Origin: Verrucomicrobia subdivision 6 bacterium
GTDB taxonomy: Bacteria; Verrucomicrobiota; Verrucomicrobiia; Methylacidiphilales; Verrucolacustridaceae
Assembly (NCBI GenBank): GCA_945873585.1
Contig: CAMCDO010000005.1
Span: 1 to 34,146, forward strand
Direction of reading: 5' to 3'
DNA length: 34,146 nt
Shown: positions 8,607 to 16,120 of the stretch, one piece after another
Layout: the number at the start of each line of letters is the position of its first letter
Numbering within the stretch: position 1 is the stretch's first letter
The notes under the pieces: generated by a model
Database searches by the model: none
Told to the model about the DNA's origin: nothing
What the model saw: the letters and a program-made list of their open reading frames with translations, nothing else
Position numbers and translations under genes: made by a program

Positions 8607-10304
8607 CTATCGCCACTGACTCCGACGGATTCCGAAGTAGGCAAAAACCAGTCCAAGTCCAAGGTGAATCAAAAGGATCCAGAGGGCCATGGAGTAACTT
8701 GATAAGGGTGTCTCTGAGATCGCTCGCACGAGATCGTAAAAGCGAGTGTCACGAAGAGTTTGCAGGTAGCCCGACCACGCCCAGTAGGCACTAATGAAGG
8801 GGCGTGTGAGTGTGCCGAGAAAATCTGGCAGTGCTAGAATCGCCCCGGAAAGGGGAAGTTGAAATCCGACCAAATAGAGACTGCCAAGGGAGGCCTGCTC
8901 TGAGGAAGAGGTCCAACTGGAGATAGCTAAGCAGAGGGCTGTGATGGCGGCGGTAACGATGAAAAAGGGTAAGAACTGGGCCAAAATATTCCCAGGAAAC
9001 TGGCAGACCGCCCGAACGAAAAGCGTCATCCACGCTGACTGAAGTAAGACGAGAATGGATAAGAATAGAGACATTCCAAGGAGTGTGGCTCCAGGGCGAA
9101 GTCCAGCCAGTTTCTCCTTCTCGAGGATAGGCCGATCTCCAATTACCTCCCGCGCAGAATTATTCGAGCCCATCAGTGCGAGAAGAATAACCTGAAACAT
9201 GGCGAGACCACTGACCAGAGTTCCAATCCGACTGGACTGAAGGGTGAAGGCGAGAGTTTCGCGAAGTTGATCCAGAACACCGCTATCCGCGGACATGGTC
9301 ATGTTCCTAACCGAGGGTAATCCTCGATAAGCAAATAAGGTGACGATTGCTGGAAAAACGAGCAAGAGTGAGAGTTGTAAGAAAACCTGAGTAGGGTCTC
9401 GCATAAATAACTTGAGGCGCCGGAAGAACCAGGTGCCTGATTGTGAGAGAAAAGATGGCAGCCCGAAGGAGCTCTCCTTTTCGGCTCGGCTTATTTCTGA
9501 CTCGATTTCACCGAGAACAGTGGAAGGAGTTATCTCGGGAGGATGTGGAACTTGGACCCACTCCTCCGCCCACGTTTCGGCATCCCGTTTGGCTAATGCT
9601 GGATAAATATCTTCGGGCGTACGGACGTTAAAATATGAGGTAATGTCTCGGGGGTCTGCTGAGTAGGCAAGGCGCCCCGCAGAAAGAATCGTAACGGAAT
9701 CGTAGAAATCCAAAAAACGCAAACTATGAGTCACTAAGAGAACTAATCGGCCTTTTTCTTTGGCGAGAGAGGAGAGTAGTAGGGTAATTTCCTCTTCTGA
9801 TTTAGGGTCTAATCCGCTGGTAACCTCGTCAGCTAAGAGCAGGCTTGGCTGAGTAGTTAGTTCCATCGCCAGTCCTAATCTCCGAAGTTGACCTCCCGAA
9901 AGAACCCCCGCCCGCCGATCTTGTAGTTCCGTTAGGCCGGTTTCCTCAACAACTTGATCCACGATAGTTTCGATTTCATTCACTGAAGCACTTCTCCGTA
10001 AGCGGGCGGTATAAATCAGGTTTTCTCGAACGGTGAGGAGAGGTTGGGTGCAGCTAAACTGGGGTACATAGCCAAGTTCTCCTGGAGGAAGATCTGTCTC
10101 ATCTAGGTTGCGGCCGCGCCAAAAAATCGATCCATCGGTGTGGGGAAGAATCCCTGCAATCACTTTCAGGAGAGTACTCTTTCCACAACCGGAGGGCCCT
10201 AGAATGGCGCCGAAGTGTGCGGCTGGGTACCAAGCAGAAATTTTCGAAAGCAGGGGAGCGCTGGCGTCGGGTAGGCTTACCTCCATAGAATCAAGAACCA
10301 ACAT
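8607..10304 (-). CDS. ABC transporter half-molecule, ATPase fused to ABC-2 type permease (ABCG-like)
   Basis: This is an exporter half-transporter of 565 residues with the ATPase first and the membrane domain second, the order of the ABCG/White group. The ATPase shows Walker A GPSGCGKST (36-44), signature LSGGQ (135-139), Walker B LLLADE (155-160), D-loop SGLD and the switch His193 in VTHS. A linker from about residue 220 to 290 leads to roughly six hydrophobic segments between about 300 and 560, matching an ABC-2 permease. It would act as a dimer. The substrate is unknown; the downstream membrane-anchored and secreted proteins may be partners or cargo. It is transcribed divergently from the AsmA-like gene. 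Confidence 0.9.
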   Translation of the reverse strand: MLVLDSMEVSLPDASAPLLSKISAWYPAAHFGAILGPSGCGKSTLLKVIAGILPHTDGSIFWRGRNLDETDLPPGELGYVPQFSCTQPLLTVRENLIYTARLRRSASVNEIETIVDQVVEETGLTELQDRRAGVLSGGQLRRLGLAMELTTQPSLLLADEVTSGLDPKSEEEITLLLSSLAKEKGRLVLLVTHSLRFLDFYDSVTILSAGRLAYSADPRDITSYFNVRTPEDIYPALAKRDAETWAEEWVQVPHPPEITPSTVLGEIESEISRAEKESSFGLPSFLSQSGTWFFRRLKLFMRDPTQVFLQLSLLLVFPAIVTLFAYRGLPSVRNMTMSADSGVLDQLRETLAFTLQSSRIGTLVSGLAMFQVILLALMGSNNSAREVIGDRPILEKEKLAGLRPGATLLGMSLFLSILVLLQSAWMTLFVRAVCQFPGNILAQFLPFFIVTAAITALCLAISSWTSSSEQASLGSLYLVGFQLPLSGAILALPDFLGTLTRPFISAYWAWSGYLQTLRDTRFYDLVRAISETPLSSYSMALWILLIHLGLGLVFAYFGIRRSQWR

Positions 10305-10384
10305 CCTTCTAGAGAATCCTCTTATGAGGGCAAAGGCAACGTGGAAAAGTTTCCCAAACCACTTTCTTGAGGTTAAACAAGTCT

Positions 10385-11812
10385 ATGAACGCTTCTGTAA
10401 AACATGGGTCTGGAAAAAAGAAATGGTACATCTTTGGTGGTTTGCTCATTGCTGGAGTTGTTCTGCTTGTGCTGCTCGGAGCTCTGCTTCCCATCTTCAT
10501 CACGAATTGGCTCGGAGGAAAGGACTTCCAGAAGATTGCCTCTCAGCAAGCCTCCTCTTTTTTAAAGACCGAGGGGGATTTCGAATCTTTTGACTGGTCC
10601 TCGTTTTCCGTTTATTCGGCAGGTTTCGCGACACGATCTGGGGCTAAGGGGGAGTGGAACTGGGACATTCGGGATATACGCACAGAGATATCACCGCGAC
10701 TACTTTTGGATCGAATTCTTCGCTTTTCAGAGATCAGTGTCGGGAGCATTAAGATGAAATCAGGTACTGGGCTCGTTGTTGTCCCTGAATCTTTATCCGC
10801 AAGACCTGCCTCGGCATCCTCGGGAGGCGACCTTTTTCGAGATGTGCAAGTGGGCAAGGTTGTGATTAAAAGTTTTGCTTTGCAGCCCGGTCCTGCCACC
10901 TCGGGTTGGGGAGTGGAAAACGTTGGAATCGAGGTTCATCCCAATCCCCAGAACACAACCTTTTCAATTCAAGGGGGGGAGATTCTGTCCCCCTTAGCAT
11001 GGTTAGGAGCGCTCTCCTTGCAACAAGCGAAAGGTTCCTACGTATCGCCTCAGATCTATCTTACTCAGCTCGAACTTAAGTCTGCGCAAGGGGGGACCTT
11101 GGAATTATCTGGGGAAGGCCGAACCGACTCGATTGCAGGTAGAAAAGGTCGCCTGACTTGGGATCGCTGGCCCCTGCCTGAAGGTAAAATCGGAGTGGGA
11201 CTCTTTGATATCCCCGCAAAAATGTCCGGCTCGTTTGAGTTATCGGATTGGAAATTGGAGGGGCCTGTGGGCACAGGCCAGGTAAAGCTCATCGATGCCC
11301 GGCTCGAACCGGGAAAGGGATCGGAAACTATTCTTGGTCTTCTGGCTGTACTGACGGGGGAACCACGTCTTCGCGGATGCACGCTAAGCACGGCGCAAGC
11401 TTCTTGGACACTCGAACCTGGAATTTATAATGTTCGCTCAATTACAGCTGAGGCTCCTGGGCTCTTAAGAGTGAACGGACAAGTTAAAGTGATGGGTCAA
11501 AATCTGAGCGGTGTTATCAATCTGGCTTTGGAAAGGAATCTTGGATCGAAGGTTTCAAGCTTAACCGGGGGTGAACTCTTTCGACAAGAGACCGATGGTT
11601 ATCTCAATCAACCGATCCAGATTTCAGGGACACTGGACCGTCCAGAAAATGATCTCCAATCGAAGCTCACTGGAGCCTTGGCTCGGACTGCAATTCGAAC
11701 AGGGGCCCAGATTCTGGAAAAGGCCGCGGGGGCACAGGGAGGTTCTGGGGGCGATGCGGCGGGCCAAGCTGTCAATGTGCTGAAGAGCTTATTCGGGCCT
11801 GCCCCCAAATAA
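10385..11812 (+). CDS. AsmA-like membrane-anchored protein
   Basis: The product of about 475 residues begins with a basic N-terminus and one transmembrane helix (about residues 13-38, WYIFGGLLIAGVVLLVLLGA), followed by a long periplasmic region of repeated beta-strand segments with the AsmA-like flavour (FDWSSFSVYSAGF, SFELSDWKLEGPVGTGQVKL, LLRVNGQVKVMGQNLSG, and a late SGTLDRPENDL). AsmA and related proteins are envelope proteins with bridge-like beta folds tied to lipid and outer-membrane homeostasis. Membership is a pattern-based call, not proven. I choose ATG 10385 over TTG 10367 because GAGG lies 12 bases upstream of the ATG. The stop region forms a hairpin that may end transcription. 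Confidence 0.65.
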   Translation: MNASVKHGSGKKKWYIFGGLLIAGVVLLVLLGALLPIFITNWLGGKDFQKIASQQASSFLKTEGDFESFDWSSFSVYSAGFATRSGAKGEWNWDIRDIRTEISPRLLLDRILRFSEISVGSIKMKSGTGLVVVPESLSARPASASSGGDLFRDVQVGKVVIKSFALQPGPATSGWGVENVGIEVHPNPQNTTFSIQGGEILSPLAWLGALSLQQAKGSYVSPQIYLTQLELKSAQGGTLELSGEGRTDSIAGRKGRLTWDRWPLPEGKIGVGLFDIPAKMSGSFELSDWKLEGPVGTGQVKLIDARLEPGKGSETILGLLAVLTGEPRLRGCTLSTAQASWTLEPGIYNVRSITAEAPGLLRVNGQVKVMGQNLSGVINLALERNLGSKVSSLTGGELFRQETDGYLNQPIQISGTLDRPENDLQSKLTGALARTAIRTGAQILEKAAGAQGGSGGDAAGQAVNVLKSLFGPAPK

Positions 11813-11813
11813 G
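11788..11813 (+). terminator. Candidate hairpin terminator at the end of the AsmA-like gene
   Basis: A 10-base stem with one mismatch (CTTATTCGGG pairing with CCCAAATAAG, 6-base loop) spans the stop codon and is followed on the plus strand by TTAAAATCT. It lies between convergent genes, so it could serve both. The U tract is poor, so confidence is low. Confidence 0.35.
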
Positions 11814-11820
11814 TTAAAAT

Positions 11821-12282
11821 CTACCCGTAGCTCTTGTAGTACTTCTTCTTTTCTTCGTCGGAAGGGGAGCCGGCATTCAGGGGGTTGGCAGCGGGTGATG
11901 CGGGTGGTGGGGGCGTAGAGGATTCTTCTCCTATTTCTTCGTCGAGCACCGACATATCCACTTGGGGGCTTCGATCGGGCATCATTCCGGCAGGGGTCCC
12001 CCCGCTAGCTTCGACAAAGGCCAACTGAACCTGCTGGAGAGCCTCGCTGATAATTTTCGTCTCTTGCGCGCTCAGATTGCCCTGCGTCTTTATCTGAATG
12101 AGATCGAGGTGGTCGATCATCATCTTGGCAGCTTGCAGATTGGGGGGCAGACGATCGCCTTCTGGCGTAGGAATCTTTCCAAGAACATAGAGAATGTTTT
12201 GCGCTTGGATCATGACAAACTGAACAAACTTACGAGCTAGTTCAGGATTGGTGACTGGATTCGCTTTTTGAATTTCAGCCAT
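11821..12282 (-). CDS. DUF1844 domain protein
   Basis: The 153-residue protein has an N-terminal helical domain of about 100 residues (ELARKFVQFVMIQAQNILYV, then PPNLQAAKMMIDHLDLIQIK and LSAQETKIISEALQQVQLAF) that matches DUF1844 as I know it from many bacterial phyla. Its role is unknown. The tail is acidic and proline-rich (SSTPPPPASPAAN) and looks disordered. No signal peptide or membrane segment is seen. It lies 8 bases after the Minf_1886-family gene, at the end of the leuS operon. Confidence 0.75.
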   Translation of the reverse strand: MAEIQKANPVTNPELARKFVQFVMIQAQNILYVLGKIPTPEGDRLPPNLQAAKMMIDHLDLIQIKTQGNLSAQETKIISEALQQVQLAFVEASGGTPAGMMPDRSPQVDMSVLDEEIGEESSTPPPPASPAANPLNAGSPSDEEKKKYYKSYG

Positions 12283-12290
12283 AAAAATAC

Positions 12291-12806
12291 CTAGTCCGAG
12301 AGCTTGCTTGAGCCCGTCTGCGAGCCCGACTTCCGATTGCGACGGCGAGGGGATTGTTTTGCTGAGGCTGAACGCCTGAAAGGGGGTGTGCTCTTTGTTG
12401 GGACAGCCTTAGGGAGAAAGGGGATTTCGAAAGCTTCTTGGAAAGTATAGAGCTCTTGAAAGTCATCGATTTTATCCGTCTCACTCTTTCCCAGAATGCC
12501 ATGTTGAACGAGCTGGAAGACAACTTCTCCAACTTCCGTGCAGGTAGAAATTCCCCAATCATTCAACACGGTTTTCGCCATGGGACCAAATTCTCGCAGA
12601 GCGAGCGCGCGAAAACTCTCCAGCAGTTCTTCGCCGCGAACGTGAGCAGGCTTTTTCTGGTCGGTGCGACCCAGGCGCTGAAGGGCGTGATCTAAAGAGC
12701 GGCGGACAAATTCATAGGCGGGCAGGGAGAAGCGGGTCTCTGTTAGGCGGATCTTTTTCACCGCAGCGTCAAAAGAAAGTTGGCTCACGTGGTAAGAATG
12801 AGCCAA
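12291..12806 (-). CDS. Minf_1886 family protein (Verrucomicrobia/Planctomycetes-restricted)
   Basis: The 171-residue protein has a compact N-terminal domain of about 120 residues with FSLPAYEFVRRSLDHAL, HVRGEELLESFRALALREFG and DWGISTCTEVGEVVFQLV, which I recognise as the Minf_1886 family (TIGR04138). The function is unknown. The C-terminus is strongly basic and low in complexity (SPRRRNRKSG), which suggests contact with nucleic acid; that is inference. The start is uncertain. A TTG at 12806 has a purine-rich AAGAAGAG 4 bases upstream. A GTG at 12788 begins closer to the conserved part (SQLSFDAAV) but has no ribosome-binding site. It lies between a 34-residue membrane peptide gene and the DUF1844 gene. 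Confidence 0.75.
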   Translation of the reverse strand: MAHSYHVSQLSFDAAVKKIRLTETRFSLPAYEFVRRSLDHALQRLGRTDQKKPAHVRGEELLESFRALALREFGPMAKTVLNDWGISTCTEVGEVVFQLVQHGILGKSETDKIDDFQELYTFQEAFEIPFLPKAVPTKSTPPFRRSASAKQSPRRRNRKSGSQTGSSKLSD

Positions 12807-12827
12807 AGGGCTCTTCTTGTCTATGGG

Positions 12828-12932
12828 TTACGCGCTGTGCCGAAACCACATCCAGCCAGAGGCAAGAGCCAAGCCAAGACCTACGATCAAAAGGAAGAGT
12901 CGTTCGCGGCGACGCAACTGTCCGTAATTCAT
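12828..12932 (-). CDS. 34-residue single-pass membrane peptide, translationally coupled to leuS
   Basis: A short reading frame starts with ATG at 12932, overlapping the leuS stop in an ATGA tetranucleotide, and ends with TAA at 12828. The peptide has a basic N-terminus (MNYGQLRRRERL), one hydrophobic helix (FLLIVGLGLALASGWMWF) and a short tail RHSA. This is a clean N-in, C-out membrane topology. The ATGA overlap and the good fill of the gap between leuS and the next gene argue for a real gene. No family is recognised. A chance frame of this length is possible but would not normally have both features. Confidence 0.6.
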   Translation of the reverse strand: MNYGQLRRRERLFLLIVGLGLALASGWMWFRHSA

Positions 12933-15391
12933 GTGCAGATAAGATTCACGATTCGCCCAGGGACAACGATAATCTTCTGGATTTGTTTAGCATCGATCCA
13001 AGTCGGAAGGTCGGTATGGGCGCGAACCATCTTTTCGATTTCTTCTCGAGTGGCCGTAGGTGAGATATGAATCTTCCCTTTCACCTTGCTGTTCACTTGG
13101 ACGGGTAACTCCACGCTATCCTCCAAAATGTCGTCGGGATGGTAAGTGGGCCATAGGGCGACACTGAGATTATTCTTCCCGCCAAGGTGCTGGTGAATCT
13201 CTTCAGCAAGGTGAGGGGCAAAGGGTGCGAGTAATAGGCAGAGATGTCGCAGGGCGGATTGAGGTCGTTTGGGCAAGCTGGTTAGGTGATTCACTAAAAT
13301 CATCAAAGCTGAGATAGCGGTATTGAACTGCAATCTCTCGATGTCGGCCGCCACTTTGGCGGTTGTTTTTGCGAGGGCACGCGTAGTTTCCCGATCCGCT
13401 GGTTCGTCCGTAACCAAAGGGGAGGGGATCCACTGACCTTCTTCAGTTTCCTCAAAGACTAAACGCCAGATACGTGCCAAGAACCGAACAGAGCCTTCCA
13501 TGCCTTTTGCACTCCATGGCTTCATTTGTTCAAGAGGACCCATGAACATCTCGAAAACTCTTAAGGCATCCGCGCCGTGTAAAGCAATGACGTCATCAGG
13601 ATTGACTACGTTGCCCACCGACTTCGACATCTTGGAGCCGTCCTCCCCCAAGATAATCCCTTGGTTAACCAGACGGCGGAAAGGTTCCGGATAAGAAACC
13701 AAGCCCAGATCGAAAAGAACTTTATGCCAAAACCGAGCGTAGAGTAGATGAAGGACGGCGTGCTCTGCGCCGCCGACGTAGAGATCCACCCCACCACCGC
13801 TCATCCAATATTTTTCTGCGACCGAGCTCCAAGCGACCTGATCGTTGTGGGGGTCGCAAAATCGCAAATAGTACCAGCAGGAACCCGCCCACTGCGGCAT
13901 GGTATTGACTTCGCGGGTAAATCCATTCGGCAGATTTCCCCATGACTTCGCTTTAGTTAAGGGTGGCTCGCCAGTTGGACTGGGTTGGTAGTCATCGAGC
14001 TCTGGCAAGGTGAGAGGAAGATCAGTCGGAGCTAAGGGCGAATGTTTTCCCTCGTGCCAAAGAATGGGGAATGGCTCTCCCCAGTATCGCTGTCGAGAGA
14101 AGAGCCAGTCGCGAAGTTTATATCGCGTTTGTTTTCGTCCCTGCTGATTTGTTTCCAGCCAAGCCACTATTCGTGAGTAAGCCTCCTCCGTCTTTAATCC
14201 GTCGAGGAAACCGGAATTCAACTGAATTCCTGGTTTCGTAAAGCAACCCTCCGGGCTCTTTCCACTTTCTGGTTGAATGACTTGGCGAATGGGGAGTTTG
14301 AAAGTTAAGGCGAATTGGTGATCTCGCTCGTCGTGCGCTGGAACTGCCATGACCGCTCCTGTGCCGTAGGAGGCGAGTACGTAGTCCGCGATCCAAAGCG
14401 GAATAGCTTGGCCGTTGACGGGATTAATAACACTGACTCCTAATGGGACGCCCGTTTTCGTTTTGGCGAGTTCTACCCTTTCCAGATCAGACTTCGCTGA
14501 GCTTTCCCGCTGGTATCGCTCCACTGCCTCTTTCTGCGCGGGAGAGGTAAGGGTAGGGACAAGGGGATGTTCCGGAGCGAGTACAGCATAGGTGGCCCCA
14601 AAAAGGGTGTCGGGGCGCGTGGTGTAGACCGTTATTTTGATCTCCGTTCCTTCCACGATAAAGTCGACTTCCGCGCCTTCGCTCTTGCCGATCCAGTTTC
14701 TCTGCATTTCTTTAAGGGAATCAGGCCATTCGAGCAGGTCGAGATCCTGAAGGAGTCTTTCCGCATAAGCGGTAATCTTGAGCATCCATTGGCGCATCGG
14801 GCGTCTTTCCACAGGATGGCTACCTCGCTCAGACCGCGGTCCCTCTGAGGTATTGAGAATTTCTTCGTTCGCCAGAACTGTTCCGAGGGCTGGGCAGTAC
14901 CAGACTGGGGCCTCGGCAACATACGCTAACCCTTTTTCATAGAGTTTGAGAAAGATCCATTGGGTCCAGCGAAAGTATTTTGGATCGGTCGTGTCGATCT
15001 CTCGAGACCAGTCGTAGCTAAAGCCCATGGCTTTGATTTGGCGTCGAAAATTACTAATATTTTTCGCCGTGGTAACACGCGGATGAGTGCCGGTTTGAAC
15101 CGCGTGCTGCTCCGCTGGCAAGCCAAAGGCATCCCAGCCCATCGGATGAAGCACATTATCTCCAAGCATACGGCGGTACCGACAAAGTATGTCGGTTGCA
15201 GTGTATCCCTCAAGATGACCGACGTGGAGCCCTGCTCCCGAAGGGTAGGGGAACATATCGAGAATATATTTCTTAGGCTTTTCTGATCCTGGCTCGCCAG
15301 GTTGTGCCGCACGGAAACAGTCTGCCTCAGCCCAAATTTTCTGCCATTTAGGCTCAATGGTTGCGAAAGGATAGGGCGGGTGGGTTGGCAT
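12929..15391 (-). CDS. leuS: Leucyl-tRNA synthetase
   Basis: This class I synthetase charges tRNA-Leu. The 820-residue product shows the HIGH motif HVGH (56-59) preceded by PYPSGAG, the CP1 editing domain (TTRPDTLFGATYAVLAPEH and the later GTGAVMAVPAHDERD), WAGSCWYYLRF, the KMSKS loop (587-591), an anticodon-binding helical domain and a small C-terminal domain (VQVNSKVKGKI). The length is slightly shorter than the E. coli enzyme of 860 residues. It is divergent from rdgB, with 34 bases between the starts. It heads a minus-strand operon with the membrane peptide, Minf_1886-family and DUF1844 genes. Confidence 0.97.
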   Translation of the reverse strand: MPTHPPYPFATIEPKWQKIWAEADCFRAAQPGEPGSEKPKKYILDMFPYPSGAGLHVGHLEGYTATDILCRYRRMLGDNVLHPMGWDAFGLPAEQHAVQTGTHPRVTTAKNISNFRRQIKAMGFSYDWSREIDTTDPKYFRWTQWIFLKLYEKGLAYVAEAPVWYCPALGTVLANEEILNTSEGPRSERGSHPVERRPMRQWMLKITAYAERLLQDLDLLEWPDSLKEMQRNWIGKSEGAEVDFIVEGTEIKITVYTTRPDTLFGATYAVLAPEHPLVPTLTSPAQKEAVERYQRESSAKSDLERVELAKTKTGVPLGVSVINPVNGQAIPLWIADYVLASYGTGAVMAVPAHDERDHQFALTFKLPIRQVIQPESGKSPEGCFTKPGIQLNSGFLDGLKTEEAYSRIVAWLETNQQGRKQTRYKLRDWLFSRQRYWGEPFPILWHEGKHSPLAPTDLPLTLPELDDYQPSPTGEPPLTKAKSWGNLPNGFTREVNTMPQWAGSCWYYLRFCDPHNDQVAWSSVAEKYWMSGGGVDLYVGGAEHAVLHLLYARFWHKVLFDLGLVSYPEPFRRLVNQGIILGEDGSKMSKSVGNVVNPDDVIALHGADALRVFEMFMGPLEQMKPWSAKGMEGSVRFLARIWRLVFEETEEGQWIPSPLVTDEPADRETTRALAKTTAKVAADIERLQFNTAISALMILVNHLTSLPKRPQSALRHLCLLLAPFAPHLAEEIHQHLGGKNNLSVALWPTYHPDDILEDSVELPVQVNSKVKGKIHISPTATREEIEKMVRAHTDLPTWIDAKQIQKIIVVPGRIVNLICT

Positions 15392-15425
15392 AAAGCGGTT
15401 AAGGGGTTATTAAACGCAAAGCCGT

Positions 15426-16070
15426 ATGCCAAGTCGAACCCCACCTCATCGCCCTGTTTTATGGATTGCTACAGCCAATCCAGGCAAAACTCGTGAATTT
15501 AAAGGACTTTTTGGCTCCCAGTTCCTTGTGCGGGATTTGCATTCCTTTAAGAATCTTCCTGTTATCCGTGAAACTGGAAAGACATTCGAGGCAAACGCTA
15601 AAATTAAGGCCTTGGCTCTATGTCGGATTTTGCCAGGCCAACTGATCCTGGCGGATGATAGTGGTCTCGTTGTGCCTGCGTTGGGGGGTCGACCTGGGGT
15701 TCGATCGGCCCGGTTTTCGGGCCCGAATGCCACCAATGAAAGTAATCGGCTTAAGCTTCTTCGGGTTATGATGAAGTTACAGAACACAGCCCGGAAAGCC
15801 TACTTTGAGGCCACTCTAGTTTTGGCTAAAGACGGGATCGTTTTCGGGGTCGAGCGTGGTCGCGTTTGGGGTCGAATTACCCATCGAGAATACGGTTCCG
15901 GTGGGTTCGGGTACGATCCGATCTTTATTCCGAAAAGCTTTTCTAGGACCTTCGGCCAACTATCGCCAAGGACCAAAGCACGGATCAGCCATCGAGCTCA
16001 AGCAGTCAGGGGAGTTATGAGGCTACTCAGCAGTAAAATGCATAAGATAGCTGTGAATAATCATAATTGA
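15426..16070 (+). CDS. rdgB: XTP/dITP diphosphatase (RdgB/HAM1 family)
   Basis: This house-cleaning enzyme hydrolyses non-canonical purine triphosphates (ITP, dITP, XTP) to monophosphates. The 214-residue product has the N-terminal nucleotide-binding motif ATANPGKTREF, the acidic site LADDSGL followed by PGVRSARFSG, and GGFGYDPIF, all standard for the family. The first ten residues before VLWIATANPGK are variable, so a slightly later start cannot be excluded. The C-terminal tail (MHKIAVNNHN) is encoded by unusually AT-rich DNA that runs into a dif-like element covering the stop codon. It is convergent with lepB. Confidence 0.92.
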   Translation: MPSRTPPHRPVLWIATANPGKTREFKGLFGSQFLVRDLHSFKNLPVIRETGKTFEANAKIKALALCRILPGQLILADDSGLVVPALGGRPGVRSARFSGPNATNESNRLKLLRVMMKLQNTARKAYFEATLVLAKDGIVFGVERGRVWGRITHREYGSGGFGYDPIFIPKSFSRTFGQLSPRTKARISHRAQAVRGVMRLLSSKMHKIAVNNHN

Positions 16071-16092
16071 TACAATATTTATTGTGCGACAA
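16065..16092 (-). other. Candidate chromosome-dimer resolution site (dif-like)
   Basis: On the plus strand an 11-base arm AATTGATACAA, a 6-base spacer TATTTA and an 11-base arm TTGTGCGACAA form a dif-type 11-6-11 layout with inverted inner ends (ACAA and TTGT). Read on the minus strand, the XerC-like arm TTGTCGCACAA keeps the CGCA.AA core of E. coli dif, and the XerD-like arm TTGTATCAATT matches E. coli TTATGTTAAAT at 7 of 11. Overall match to E. coli dif by my count is 17 of 28. It lies between convergent genes and overlaps the rdgB stop. It coincides with the reversal of plus-strand GC skew and of GGGNAGGG polarity. It is a candidate only, because verrucomicrobial dif was not available for comparison. 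Confidence 0.5.
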
Positions 16093-16120
16093 ATAGTCCA
16101 CCATGGGAAAGATTCTGTAG

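Noticed and set aside
10108-10593. 161-codon plus-strand frame across the ABC/AsmA intergenic region
   Set aside because: It overlaps both clear genes in the wrong frame and shows no protein-like pattern.
16072-16085. ACAATA-TT-TATTGT inverted repeat as a terminator or operator
   Set aside because: The stem is short and AT-only with no U tract. The 11-6-11 layout and position fit a dif-like site better.
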